Shown here: positions 20,451-33,330 of the stretch, one piece after another
Position numbering within the stretch: position 1 is the first letter of the stretch
Layout: every line of letters begins with the position of its first letter
NCBI RefSeq assembly: GCF_001949145.1
Contig: NW_019091387.1
Coordinates: 655,207 to 692,846 of the forward strand
Length of the DNA: 37,640 bases
From: Acanthaster planci
Taxonomy: Eukaryota; Echinodermata; Asteroidea; Valvatida; Acanthasteridae
Direction of reading: 5' to 3'
Notes under the pieces: model-generated
Seen by the model: the letters and a program-made list of their open reading frames with translations, nothing else
The model's database searches: none
Told to the model about the DNA's origin: nothing
Program-made: the position numbers and the translations under genes

Positions 20451-21815
20451 GTTTTTCAGAGTGTAGCATGGAAAGCTTATTTGCTACAACTTAGCACGCT
20501 TCAGGGCACAGCCTACAGACTCTTGTATGAGAAATCTCTATCCACCTGGAGCGAGAATGCATGCGTGCATTCTCAACAGGTAAGGTTTCTTGTTCTCTTA
20601 TTGCTACTTGTTCCCCTGGCTAATTTTGGGAGGTGTTTGTGCATTTTTCCACCTCATGTAACTCATCAAATCATACCAGGTCATCAGGCCATGTCAGGTT
20701 TCCTTACTTCTGATCTGATTGAGAGTTGCATAAAAAGATAAAAAATGTCATGCCAAATAAGGGAAAAAATGTTTCATCTTTATATATTGTCCTATAGTCT
20801 CTGAAAGTTCCAATGCCAAGAATGTCAGTCTTCTTTCCAAAGCGTTGTCAGATCTGTACTTTGGCAGTTTGCCAGCAGTGCAATGAATATTCCTCTAATC
20901 CAGTGCTTACAGTCAACCACATTTTTCGAACACACTCTCTTGTCTGCCAGGTATCTATGAACATCCCACTGCAAGTATATATTAGTACTTTGTCATTTAT
21001 GGATTTTTTTTGTAATTACAGAACATTAATTTGTTAATAAGACACTGTTTAATTTCTTATTACTGATTATTAATTTCTTGCTCTGATTTATTTGTTCTGG
21101 ACCCGTTATTATGTGTTATTAATTTGTTATTACTAATTAATGTGAGCATGTGATTAGAATGTGCATCTATAGCTTCACAGGTGGCAATATAAGTACCTAT
21201 TTGCTGATCAACTGCCTAAACTTTCTCCAGTGCCATCTTGGAGCATTCCGAAGTTTGTCAACATCGTTGGGCATGCCCAACTTTGGTTGGAAAGAAACAA
21301 TTTATGAGAAGAGAACACAGGCTAGTAACAAGTATTGTGAAATTGTACGCAAAATTTAAAAAGTGAACAGGTACCAAATAAGTGAAAAAGGCAGACAGCA
21401 AGAAGAAATTGGAGAGCAAAATCTGTGGACTACAGTAATGTCAGTCATAAAAGAGCATCATGTCAGCCATTACCCTTCAAAACTCAAAACAGCCTAGTTC
21501 ACAAAACAGCCATTGAGTCCTGCTAGCCATGTCATGAAAACATGTTAAAACCGTTCAAAACTTGAAACAGCCAATCTTAAAAGCAGTCTTATTGAATTAC
21601 ATGTTTATATAATTCTGCTGGATAACCTGCAATGCATTTGAGCATTTGATATTAATTTATACCCGTTGTACAAATTAGTGTCCATGAGGGATTCATTAAT
21701 TGGAACATTGTTTTTTGTCCTCACAGTTGCATTTAAATCAATGTTTTTCTGGACAAATTTCACCTAAGGATCATGGGCCGGAAACTGGACGTGGACTGGA
21801 AGTTTCACAATTGAG
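20451..21815 (+). CDS. Candidate three-exon gene fragment, unrecognised
   Basis: Three open segments are bounded by splice signals: 20451-20579 (acceptor ttcctcctcag, donor gtaagg), 20798-20950 (acceptor tcctatag, donor gtatct) and 21727-21815 (acceptor cctcacag, donor gtaggc). Lengths of 43 codons, 51 codons and 29 codons plus 2 bases join in phase 0. Translation starts VFQSVAWKAYLLQLSTLQG and includes a cysteine-rich stretch CQICTLAVCQQC in the second exon, which could bind zinc. No start, stop or further exon was found, and no family was recognised. Chance open frames of this size are possible. Confidence 0.25.
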
Positions 21816-24349
21816 GTAGGCTATATTGAAATTTCAATGTTCCCTTCCATCACCTGGTCACCATTGATGGTTTATACATGTACCTCTTGTATATGGCATG
21901 CTTGAGTAACTCTAGCCCCGTTGGAATCTTGGCTGAACTATATGAACACTAGCACTGGTGTTATACGTGGGCTAGAGTATCTGCAGCTTAGCCCTAGGAC
22001 TACCTGTATGTAGAGCTATTAATATCCGGCCTCTCTAAGCTCAGGGAGGCAGAACAACGGGCCTCATATAGTCTAGGGTAATTACTGGAGTTTGGAGTTA
22101 AAATTTGGAGTTCAGCACTAATTGTCCTGGCGATTTATTGAGTGGCTACTCAATGTTATGCTGAAGAGAAAAAGACAGATCATCAAATTAAGGCCAGAGA
22201 TCCAAGTGGGTTGCACAGCTTAGAGCACTTATTTGTTTGGAGCCCAAATTGTTTTTGATGCCATAAGCATTATGGGGCTGGAATCATTCAAGCTTATGTA
22301 ATAACATTCCATTGACCTGGCCTAGGGAGGTTTGCAGGTAGAGCTTGGCTTTTTTTGGATAGCCATGCAGTGGATTACACTGGTGAATTCGCTCTATTTT
22401 CGTCAACCTAAGGAGTATACATGTATAGAGAGTAACACTCACCACTCAATGGAGCAGTCAATAATGAAGCAAATGATCTACTAAAAAGACCAAAACATTC
22501 AGAAGCCTTACCATTCTTTGAATGTTGTCAGAAATATTATTTAAAGAACTGAGAGTTAAGCTGCTATCTATTTTCTATGCCAAATTTGTATAGCTAAAAT
22601 TTATTTTCATGATTTCCTGGTTTTTGCAGGTTTCCAGTAGTACAATTTAATGTGATTGTGAATTGAGAAAATTTTTCTCATTTATAAGAATTCAATAAAC
22701 CTACTAATACTGACGTTGTGTAACAATTTCAATCAAAAGCTGTCTTGACATAGCACGTAATTAATTTTTCATCAGTTACAGTTTTTTGTTTTAATTAAGG
22801 ATGTGCCATTTTAAGGACGTGCAACCCTTTCTCATCAATTGGCCCTGCGATTAATTTGAAAATGAAAAATGGATGTGTGCTATTGAAAATTCCTCACATT
22901 GCCCCCCCCTTATAATTTTTTCCAATGACTGCATCATAGTGGAAGCTTTTCATGTTATGTCTTAATAATTTACCCTTATTCTCAACTTTAATACCTCTTT
23001 ATGTGTTGCTCAGGTTTTCCTGGTGAAAGGGAAAAACATTCCTGGATGTGAGGGGGCACTACAGTGCAAGTCAAAAGGTCCGACTCTTGAGTTTTGAAAC
23101 AAGTACTCAATTAACTGGAGATTTACCATTGTTTTGATTTAAATAAGTTTTCTGATAAATTTGTGGACGTTTGCTTGATTTGGCGGGTCTTCTCCCAGTC
23201 GATACTTGTGGAAAAAACAATTGCCTACCTTTACCCTGCATGCATGCAGTAGTTGGTCAGAAAAGACTATGGAACATCACGGCACCAATTTTGAAAATTG
23301 AATTCCAACCAAAAAATAAAACCCCGAAAAGTTTTAGTGGAATGAAAACCAAAATGAACATACACCCAAGCCAACCTACCCTCATGTGGCAATGATAACG
23401 AAGCAGCCTGCCATGTCTTAAGCAGTGGCGCTTTGTTTTTTTGTTCATCTAGCATGATCATCAGGAGTCCGAAACTTCCAGCTGATCATCATGCATCCCT
23501 GATGATGAGGACTTTGTGGAGCTCCTGAGCCACTTCAACTCCACTGACTTCTTCCATTTCACCAAGAATGATGAGTAAGTCATGCTGAAAAGCTCAACTA
23601 CATATATGTCCTAGTAGGGTGCTCAGACTGTGATGATGTACATGTGTCCTGTTCACTCAAAACAGTGAAGGACTCAAGGAGTGTAAATGCATCGGTTAAT
23701 GCTTGCATATGGCATGGAATGGTACAGATTTCAACGGAATGCACGCACTTGTGATGTCTGTGCGGTACTATGCAAGCATGGGTGGATGGCAGCAAGCTGT
23801 GTAACTCTGTTTGACCCTGCTGTTTTGAGTATGTTTATTCACCAGAGAGTCCCACCCTTAAGTTTGTACATGCTCATGTACCATACATCTCATGATGGAG
23901 AAGGCATATGAATGTTTACGTAAGCATAATGTGTGGCACCCCTCCCAAAATCTTGGAGAGAGCATTTTGAGATGTTTGTTCATATAGTTGAACCGTTGTA
24001 AAGTCCAATCCTTTTTCATTGTGTAGCCAAAGACAATTTTCACCCACTGTATGAGGTGATCATGTGTTGCACTTGCTCATGAAATTTGTCCCTTTGTTTC
24101 AACATGAGCAGCTTTCTCCTACTGTGTCTTGGAAAGTTGTCCCTTCGTGACCACAGAGATAGTGACATGAACAATTTTGCTCTGTGCTCTTGCCAAACTG
24201 GCCTTGGGCTCATGAACTGTTTAAAAAATACAATCCATATTTTGTCTAAGTAGGCAATACTTAAATTCTCTCTTTTGTTGGGCGGATTGATTGGCGTATG
24301 AGAAATTTGGGTTAAAGAAATAGAAAATTGTCATAAAAACCACCAGTTT
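21816..24349. other. Gene-poor stretch left of unit 3
   Basis: No recognisable gene. 23488-23577 encodes an acidic peptide ending STDFFHFTKNDE next to a donor-like gtaagt, but every frame from the nearest acceptor has a stop. Many short ORFs are chance. The block with similarity to the kinase 3' flank begins near 24350. Confidence 0.5.
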
Positions 24350-25122
24350 TACTTTTTGGATAATTTTGGGATTCTGCCCCCTGGCCCCTTTCCTATGGTT
24401 AAATTGTGGATTGCATCACCAAGAATTAGTTGTGTTGTATTGAGCTGATCCATGAATGTCATATACAAACTTAAAGACAAGTGGAGATGCACCTTTCATT
24501 TTTAAACAGTTTATTAAACTGTAGAATTTACAAGACCGTGACTTTCATGTACCCAGTGTCTTGCAACTCATAACTGATACCTCTATTTAAGGTGATTCTC
24601 AAGTTTTGCTATCGTCATTCATGACCAAAGAATTCCATACCAACTTCCTGCATGTGAATTAAGGAATAATTTGAAATGACAAGGTGATCCGTAATTCTCA
24701 ATACTTTGAAAACCATTTTGCATTTCAGTTTGTCTCTTTCAAAAAAATAAATTCCAGTTGATGTTGCCTAGGGATAATTTTATCCACTTGCAATTGCTGT
24801 ACAGCCTCCATTCTCAGAAGTAAACTATCACTGTTGCTTGCTTGGGTTTATTTTAGGCAGCACTTTTGTATTTTTTGACACAGGGTGCAGTGACGGTCAG
24901 CAGTGTGCAATCGTATTAATGTTGTCATCATTGTTCATGGATCTTTCAACATATAGACTAACCACTACATACTGATATACTAACTTTCTCAGGTACCAAG
25001 TTAAACCTTTCTAAAAGATTACATGTCGTGGTTTTCTTTAACAATAGCGCAAAAATTGTACTTTTTATTTTTCGTTTTTTATTTGTCAAAATTTGTTGAA
25101 CCAAAGAATTAGATTCACTTTT

Positions 25123-26057
25123 CTATGGTACTGCACCACTTCTAGCAGCCAACAGATTTCCAATATTCCTAATGACTGATTCCAAGGTGGGGCGGTCATG
25201 TGGCATTCTAGCTTTGCAATGCTCTCCCTTGTTGTCTGCTGTTATGTGGACTAAGTATCTTAAACTGTGGATTTCTGCTTTAACTCCTTGCTGGCATACA
25301 CCGTCTACGGTATCTGGGGCTATGTGTGGGAAGTTTTAATAACACCACGACTTCTTGAGTGAGTCAAACATAAATGTTGGTGGTGGTAGGTCGATCCTCG
25401 TAACGAGTCCCAGGTTGATAATTTTGGCAGTCCAGTTGTTGGACCTGCCTGGATCACGCCAAATCATGATGTTGCAAGTATACAGGTCATTGTGGGACCA
25501 TCCAGCCTCATGCAGGGCAAGCAGTCCTCTTGATATGTCCAGGCATATGTGGATGTAGTCCGTTGTGGTCAAGTCAGGCGGATTGAGCAGAAAAAAGTAG
25601 AGATCAGTACATGTGAAGTTTGTTCCACTGCTGATAAACTCAATGGCGGTGATGATGTTTTCTGGTCATTGAATTTCCCAAATGAATTCCCCAAAGGGTG
25701 GGGAATTCATGGTGATGTTGCACGGCAATCATGCATCTGATATCTTTGATCATTTTCCATACATGCTTCATTTGGGTCTTGTACTTTCCTAAGCCACTTG
25801 ATGACCACCCACCGACTTCCTTCTCTTTAGAAGGATGTCACCAAATGCTCCAGTCCCAAGGCGACAGGCTGTCCTTGGTTAGTTACATCCTCCAAGTCAT
25901 CATATTTTTGTATCGGGATGAAAGGTAACTCAGCTGGTAAGGGGGCTTGGAACCTCTGCACAGTGGGCTGTGTTAGCTGAGCCTGTACTAGAGGTGAGTC
26001 CCTTCCCTTTGCTTCTTTCCAATGACTGGTGGTTTTTGAATGGTTGCACGTCGTCTC
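25123..26057 (-). pseudogene. Unit 3 kinase-domain exon, inactivated
   Basis: Clear homology to 7720-8675, including ISRGLLALHEAGWSHNDLY and PPPTFMFDSLKKSWCY. The glycine loop is frameshifted (LGLEHLVTSF), the VAVK-lysine segment is deleted, and the DLG aspartate is changed to Asn (KIINLGL, codon at 25414-25416). APE has become APD, a stop follows WCY (25336-25338), and about 22 codons before CKARMPHDRP are missing. The C-terminal end (RNIGNLLAARSGAVP, stop TAG at 25123-25125) is still readable. Confidence 0.9.
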
Positions 26058-26167
26058 CTGTAAGCAAACAAATGAAGAGAAATATGCAGCCGTTTTTATG
26101 CCAAATTTCATGACGGTTCCTTTTGTTGCCGGAAGAAGCAGACATGTGAAGGTACAAACAGACTCAC

Positions 26168-26899
26168 CTTTTGCAAAAGTAAGTGGTGTGACTTGGACAG
26201 GTGCTGCTGACTGAACTGCCAGTGTAGTTGGATGGGAAAGCGTAACTGTAGCTAGCCTTGTTGGGGGAGCTCCCGGGAGGTGGGCAAGGTGCGGCTAGTG
26301 TTGGTAGAGGAATAGCATTAGCACTGATTGATGTGGTGTCCATGAAGGTGTCGGTGCAAGTGTTCGTGGTGTTGATGGCGGAACTACCTTTGATGGATTG
26401 TCTTGGGCAGGAGCGATGATAGGAAGAAGAACAGCTTGTTGATTTGATGGCAGGGTCAGGCCATGTGGACGCAGCAGACTACCTGTCATCAGTTTGCTGG
26501 AGTGGATGGAGGTGGTGTCAGGGGTGGTGTGGGAAGAGGTGGACTTAATTGGTGGCACTACTGATGAAGTTGCCAGGGCCACAGGCATGGGCACAGCTGG
26601 TAGAATCGATGAGAGGGATGGTACCGGTGAACATGCTAGATCACCTGTTGTCATTGGATGCTGGGATAGAGGCAGGTGGCGCAATTAGAGGTGTTGGGAG
26701 AGTTGGATAAGTTGCTCTGAAGACATCACCCCGGTGGTTGATTTGGTGGTCTACATGGTGTTGGTGGGTGTGTTGAGGTCAACACGGGGGTGAGACTGAT
26801 GGCAGGAGTTGATGGTGGACTTGACGTTGATGACCGTAAAAGCTGCTGTCCCGCCTGTCTCATATCTCTTGCATCCACATTGGTTGCTTCCCACCATTA
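26168..26899 (-). pseudogene. Unit 3 proline-rich exon, frameshifted
   Basis: Counterpart of 8816-9571 with the same acceptor (cttctcag) and donor (gtgagt). Near the start a two-base deletion turns QEMMRQ into QEI and a stop. Repeat words such as TLPSNQQAVLLP remain visible downstream in other frames. Confidence 0.8.
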
Positions 26900-27109
26900 C
26901 TGAGAAGTATAAAGTGATATACAAGTGTATGCAGATGGTACATATATATGAGGTCACTTTTCAGAATAATTTCCCGGAGCATCTAATGCACATGCAGTCC
27001 TTATCCACACCTGAATCGCTGATCCTTTTTGAAATGATATTTCGTTTTCCAGAAGTCTGCTTTGAAAAGAAAAGACGTACCACATTAACAGAGAATTTTG
27101 GAGACCTAC

Positions 27110-27180
27110 CTAACAGCTTGTTGTTGGGCCATCATGGCGTGGAGCCTCTGCATAATTTCTTGTCTCAATGTCAAGCTTGG
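27110..27180 (-). pseudogene. Unit 3 copy of exon 6 (locally intact)
   Basis: Same length and splice sites as 9780-9850, encoding PSLTLRQEIMQRLHAMMAQQ and a little more. Intact itself, but isolated between a broken exon 7 and the transposon. Confidence 0.8.
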
Positions 27181-27307
27181 CTGAGAGAGTGTAAAAATAT
27201 GAAATGGTGAAAGCAAACAACAACAGTGGCACAGATTAAAACCATAGCAAGTGGGGGGTGTAGAAATGTAATTGTGTGTGAGACAAATGCTTACGAAGTC
27301 TTTATAG

Positions 27308-30300
27308 GCGAGGATATGTCCCTGTTTATCTTGCTGTTGAGTGGCATCCGATTTAGGACAGGAAAACAATGACTGACACTAAATCCAAATGTGACTGTTG
27401 GACTTTGCAAATATTTGCAGTTAATTAGCAAAACTTGATAAAAATAATTAAAAAATGCGGCATTTACTTTCCCAAGAAGCATTGTGGTAACAGCAATGCG
27501 GTTGACGTAGCATTTTTCTTGACCAATTAGAGAACATCATTTGCAAACGTGACTCGATCGCCATTAAAACCAAAATGGCAGCCTTCACATATGGCATGGC
27601 GGATGCATTTCATTTCATCATTTTTTGTCGGTTTTGAGCAATGGAGTGTGTGCTCCATGTCACCCTATGTCGGGAAAGTGATAAGATAACTGCATTTTCC
27701 ATTTTGCTGCATTTTGCTGGAGGAAAGTGTTTGAGTGCATCAAAGAGTGGGTGGAGTTGGAAAACTGGCCCAGAATATGCTTTGGCCGTACAGTTGCGAA
27801 ACAGGTAAGGCACGCATTGATTGATTCGATTAATTCATTAAGCTAGCACGGCCTGAAAATTTTCAACTCGAAATAACTTTAAATCATGAATAAATTATGC
27901 TTTGGAAAGAAAGCTTAAATGAAGGATCATCAAGAAAATGTGGGTAGTTTTTTCTAATAACACTACAGTCTTTAGTAGGCACATAGAGCAAGGAAACAAG
28001 GCCCAACAACATATCATTCAACCATGTCAACATCATGCCCCCAACATATCAAACATTCTTTGCACTCTCCATGCTAGTGTCTCCTCTTTTAAAGCTTATT
28101 TTCCATGTTTTATGGTTTTCATCATCTAAGCGGTTACCCTGTAATTTATCAAAGCGCATCCTTTTACTCAGAAAATTAAACTAGGTGATATTCAAGAACA
28201 TATGTATCAACTATCATTATCAATATCAGATGTGTTCGTAAGTTATTCAACTATTTGTATGCATCTTTGGCCCTGTTTATAGTATTTACTAAAAATCTGA
28301 CACTCATTCCATGATATCCATGCAGCAAAATTAGGGACCTAATTTGACTTCATCTTTGTTATGTCTAATTCCTACACGTGTACTCACTATGTTGACTGAA
28401 ATGTACATGCAGGCTTTAATTTGCAGATGGTTGGGCCCTATTTAAACACTTTTAAGGGACTGCAGCAGAGAGTCTAAATCTCTCTTTTTTCTCACACAAA
28501 CTCACTTCATTGGACATTTTCTAGCATCATCGACTGTTGCCAATGATTTTGAAATGTTTCAAAGTGACGGGCAATATACATGTATACGTAGACATCCATG
28601 TTCTCACGCTCCAGGACTAAATGAAGAATTTTAGCGTGTAACTAGGTAAAAGAAAGCTTTTTTTATATTTTGATGATCCATAATACAGGTTCAGTCCTGA
28701 AACCGTACCCCCATTGTGTGAATTTCACCGACGGTGCTATGCACGGTTCATCAACAGTAGTTGAGTGCAGCATCCAAACGTCATGAGAAACAGTAGTCAC
28801 AGACAGCCTGGTCCACTCCTGCTGAAAGTCATCCTGAACAGGATTCACCATCTACCTCATCCTCAGAGCCTCGACGTTTAGCTCGAAAAGTGGATACCTA
28901 TGCCTCTTCCAGTTCAGCACATACAGTACATGTACTTCCTGCTTCATGAATAATTTGTAAGCAAACAACGCACTACATCAGGAAAGGGAAATGTGCTGTT
29001 AACAGCCTCCGATGTGCTAAAACTGCGGATGCAGGTGAAAACTATATATCGATTTTAATATTGATCAAAATGTTATATCTGCAATGTGTGTTTGGGGAAA
29101 GGAGAGATCTGTAATACATGTAGGCTACCTTTCTCAATGAATAGTCCATTTTTTGGTATTCTTATTTTGTTTAAATTTTTGTTAATTTGCAACCCAAGTG
29201 CACATAAACTTGTTTCACAAAAATTCGTTCTCAGGTAGTAAGCTTCGAAAAGCTGCTGAACTGAACAGAGATGAATCAATTCTTGTCCACATAAGGGGAA
29301 AAGACTGCGTTGCTGTGGAAATTCACTATCATGTTGACTGTTGCCACATGCACACCAAGTTTGTGTACAATCAGGAGCTAATGGAGAGAACGGATAAAGG
29401 GTCAGGATAATACCTATACTTCTGTTGATATTATATTTCCCTCTCAGTGTACTCAAACAGCACACTTATATGTGGACAGGTATGATCGACCATAATTATT
29501 TCCCCTACATGTACATACATTTGCTCGACCCTGTGACCCTTCCCTTCCACCAAAAATATTAATAGTATGAAGTTCTGAAAAATGGTACAACAAAGGCACC
29601 TTTATCTAATGGATCTCACAGGTACGGCAATTTTGCTTTCAACAAAATCCGAAATGTGGAGAGTTTTTTCTGGCATTTGATAAACTAGTGTATATTTCTT
29701 TACAGTGTTTCAAAAGCATTCATTGTGCTCGTCACATATTTTTTTCATTTTAGTGGCAAACCCCATGATACTTCCTCCTTTGATCAATCATTCGCTGTAT
29801 TTTGTGAGAGTTTTATTGAGCCAAGCATCATTCAGAAGGGTGGTGTCATGCGTTTGAATGAGCTACTGAGACTGTTCACTGAGATGGTGGAAACTTGTGA
29901 AGGAAAAGATACCTTGAATTACAGATGAAATTTTGCACTTCTAGTACCAATCTTTTAAAATTTGAGACAGACCCAGGCTTTATAAATGAAACAATGTTTT
30001 GCTTGAAAAGGTTAGCTGGGCCTATTTAACTGAACCAACAAAAATACAACTGCTTAAAAATTTCACTATAGTTTGTGGCATTTATGAAAATTTATTATTA
30101 TTTATGGCACGAATGTAAAAGAGGTTTGGTTTTGATTCTCATTTCACTTTTATTTTCAGATCTCACAGACTGAAAGATTGTCTTCATTCTAAATACCCTC
30201 AGTTTATGTTTCATCGTCAAGTGAGTTTGTCTTTGTAGCAAAGGTTGATGTTGGCCCTTTGACTGAGAGCATGTAGTCATCTAGCTCAGAAAGTGAAGGC

Positions 30301-32708
30301 CCATCGGAAAGTGAAGCATCAAGTGTATAGAAAACACCGATTACACATCGCCCACAATCATCTCTACATCTTCTTTACTCGACAGCAATGACGTTAGGGA
30401 TAGAGGAATTGAGGGCGAGGGGCAAAGTGGGCCTGCCGTGGCCTCCTTTGGTGTCAGATGTCGATCTGGCTGCAGCTGAGAAAACCGTACCTATTGCTCT
30501 ATATAATGTGTTGGCATGGTCGCTAGGGTTTTCTGAAGAAGCAACATTGGAGAGCCTAATGACCATCTCAAGTGACGTGCATGTGAAGTTACTATCGCTA
30601 GCACAAGATGCGATGTATTTATTATCACAAAGCAAGGCACCAACACCCAAGTCGTGCTGCTTAGGAATGGCGCTCCACCATCTCATCACTGGTTCCCAGA
30701 GGTTGATCGATATTATATCAGGACTGGGACACTAGCTGTGTGTCATATCATACACTCATCGCCCTGGTGACAGTTCTCGCTAAAGCTGTGCTGAAGCAAG
30801 GAACTGCATTCCTGCCAAAGGGTGTCATTCCAAGTGTCTTTACGGTATTTGTGTGGGACAACATTGACATCAACCAAGAATCACCATCGGGTCATGGTAC
30901 AACACATCACACTAATGGAATTGTTATACAGTATATGGTGTGCATCCAACCCAAACACAGCAACCCCAGGTCAGCCTCAAGGAAAAAGCATTGAAAAGGA
31001 ATGAATCTGTCATTCTTGAGTATCATCGTCAGAAGCGCCAGGGCCCATCATTCACTTCGGCTAACTTAGAGGATTCTCAACTCAGATTTGACACTGCCTC
31101 TTCCTAAAATGTTGACGTCATGTACCGTCTGTAGAAGTTCTACCATTGTGACACTTTACCTGCATGGACAGGGTTCAATACCCAGCTTCGACACAATGAT
31201 GATCTTGCCAAATCAACAATTGGATATCTTCCAGCAATTGAAGCTTCCTCAACAGACATGAACACAGTTCACACGGTTTTACGTCGAACGGTGGAGATGG
31301 CTGATACATTTACTCTTCATTTAGATGAGGTTCTTGTAGAGTTTGATCTTGCCATCTACATGAAGGCTCAAGAAATACGATGGAGCAATGACTTGTTCAA
31401 GAAAGGGCTGGTCATCAGATTAGGAGAATTCCACACAATCATGCACTTCATGGCAATCATCAGCAAACAACTTCGAAATGCAGGGTTGTTTGACGTTTGG
31501 GTAAAGTCTGGCATCATTGCTCACGGTTCGGTTAACAGTGCACTTGAGGGAAAGCAGTACAACAGGGCCATTTACGCCCACAAGATAACAAATCAGGCAC
31601 TGGGCAGGCTGCAGTATGGGTCATTCATTACTACACTGTCAGAAGATGAGTGAGCCGAAGTACCAAGATTCTTCATCTATGCTGGGGATGTCTTCCCATC
31701 TGAGGCGTTTGACCGCCTAGTGAGCAGTGAAGAATTTCTGGAGGTACTTCAGATCTACGAGGCCTACGTCAAAAAGAAATGCAGTGAAAATGCGACATTT
31801 GCATTTTGGACCTCCTACCTGGCAATGGTAGAACTTCTTCAGTTTCTGCGCGCTACAAGGACACCTGACTAGAGTCTCCATCTCAGCGCATTACGCAGCA
31901 TGATTTCCTGGTATTTTGCAGATGAATGTGTGCACATGCTCGCAATTTACCTGCGTACTGGCATGAAATGACAAACTTGCCAGAAACACACCCATTTGTC
32001 ATGAACAGTATTGTCCAAGATAAATGGACTGTACTACAGAATAGCTATGGCTTCTCTGCTACTGCCTGTGACCAAACAAACAAACTTGTAACCGTGACAC
32101 TAAATCATCAGGAGGGATCACCAAATTTTCCTTGAACAGGAATGCTATTTTTGTACTGCATTTATTTCCCCCCCAAATCCATCCAGGTGGTGTACTGTAT
32201 CTTTATTATTTAACTTCAAAACTTGTTGCATAATGAATCCAAAAAAAGATGACATCAATTTAAAGATGTCTTTATCACTCAACAAAGGTTGGTTGAAGAT
32301 TTGAGTTGGGTGTAGACATAAATCTGTACTCATATTTGCCTTTTGTGTCTCCGTTGGGGAATGCATCTTTAATGTTTTTAATGTACATCATGTCTCAATT
32401 AGAAACTATGTGTCTTTAATAAAGTCAAAAACTACAGGCCAGAATCAATTATAAATACATTGTACATGTGATCTGAAGAAAAAAGAAATTGTTTGTTATT
32501 TCCCCCTTTTTAAAGCTAAAATCCTGAACTTTGGAGAGGGGACCATTAAGCACGAATATCTACAAAATTGTAGCTTTATGAAAATTCCAACAAGCAGATT
32601 TGAATTCCTCATATTAGAATCTATAAAATTCAGTCATTACTTTTTAGTTCTAAGAGGGGTGCCACGAAATTCATTTTCTGAGCATAATAATCGGGGACAT
32701 ATCCTCGC
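27308..32708 (+). mobile_element. DNA transposon of about 5.4 kb with 15-bp terminal inverted repeats
   Basis: GCGAGGATATGTCCC at 27308-27322 recurs as its exact reverse complement at 32694-32708. The paralogous intron of unit 1 (about 9940-10000) runs straight from cttacgaagtcttta into tttaatatatagacattcagc. The two halves of that sequence flank the element here (left cttacgaagtcttta, right ttttaatgtatagaaattcagc). This is an empty-site/filled-site pair. About 10 bases (tgctgttatc) between the right repeat and the shared flank are unexplained, and no clean target-site duplication is seen. The interior carries plus-strand remnants of one multi-exon protein, so the element was once autonomous. 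Confidence 0.85.
27641..32135 (+). pseudogene. Degenerate transposon-encoded protein (repetitive animal family with WDNxDIN and FDLAIY motifs)
   Basis: Segments in order: a possible first exon (27641-27804, donor gtaagg), 29235-29400 (LRKAAELNRDESILVHIRGK, with HYHVDCCHMH), 29754-29924 (SFDQSFAVFCESFIEPSIIQ), 30160-30220 (HRLKDCLHSKYPQFMFHRQ), about 30346-30735 (MTLGIEELRARGKVGLPWPP), 30740-30940 (WDNIDINQE, GTTHHTNGIVIQ), 31200-31653 (LVEFDLAIYMKAQEIRW, GEFHTIMHFMAIISKQ, LEGKQYNRAI) and 31654-32100 in pieces. These match, from memory, a large family of repeated proteins in cnidarian, mollusc and fish genomes. A relation to DUF6589-type proteins is possible but unverified. Stops after SEDE, TPD and GMK, a frame change near 30733, and a donor changed from GT to AT at 29925 make it inactive. 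The 29754-29924 and 30160-30220 exons otherwise join in phase. Confidence 0.7.
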
Positions 32709-32849
32709 TGCTGTTATCTTTTAATGTATAGAAATTCAGCATCTCACATTGCTTACACTTGGAAAGCTAAATATATTTTGAATTTGGACGTGGCGATTGT
32801 TTTGTTTTAAAGGGAAAACTACATCAAAAATAAAGAATTTTTAAGGTAC

Positions 32850-33054
32850 CTCTTGGTGTGAAAGTTGGCCACTTGTGTTCTGAGGAGCGGTGCTCCCACA
32901 GGTTCTAAGTGGAGAGCATGGATGGATCGCTGGATTAGCAGAGGTAGAAGGAACATTAGAGAGGCGGACCTTGGGCGAACCTGCGCCTCAGCGGATGTCT
33001 GTCGGGCGGCTGTCATTGCCTGCATCGACAGTGGCTCAGATGCATCTGATACCC
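32850..33054 (-). pseudogene. Unit 3 copy of exon 5, frameshifted
   Basis: Starts VSDASEPLSMQAMTAARQTS like exon 5, but the conserved Trp is replaced by Ser. After PRSAS a base is lost, so the rest reads LMFLLPLLIQRSIHALHLEP, a shifted frame of the unit 1 peptide. The donor is intact. Confidence 0.8.
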
Positions 33055-33330
33055 CTCAAATGTGAAGATGTAAGCAAATTGTTCTCTGCATTTTTTAACC
33101 CACCGATGCTCAAATAGAATCCATCAGCTGTATATTTAGTGGCTTTGTCCACAACCTGGAAATACAAAAGATTCCGTCTTATTCAAGTCGTCAACAAAAC
33201 AGTTTGTATTTGAAAGATGTCTTCTCCACGTTACTTGTATCCTGAATTTAAGGAGGGCTTAGCAAGAAGCCCTATTGCCCTTCTTGGAAAGCAATTATTT
33301 TAGCCTTAGACAAAGATTGTTGTTGCTCAC

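Noticed and set aside
23488-23577. Acidic peptide ending STDFFHFTKNDE before gtaagt as an exon
   Set aside because: All frames from the available acceptors contain a stop. It may be a relic, but cannot be called.
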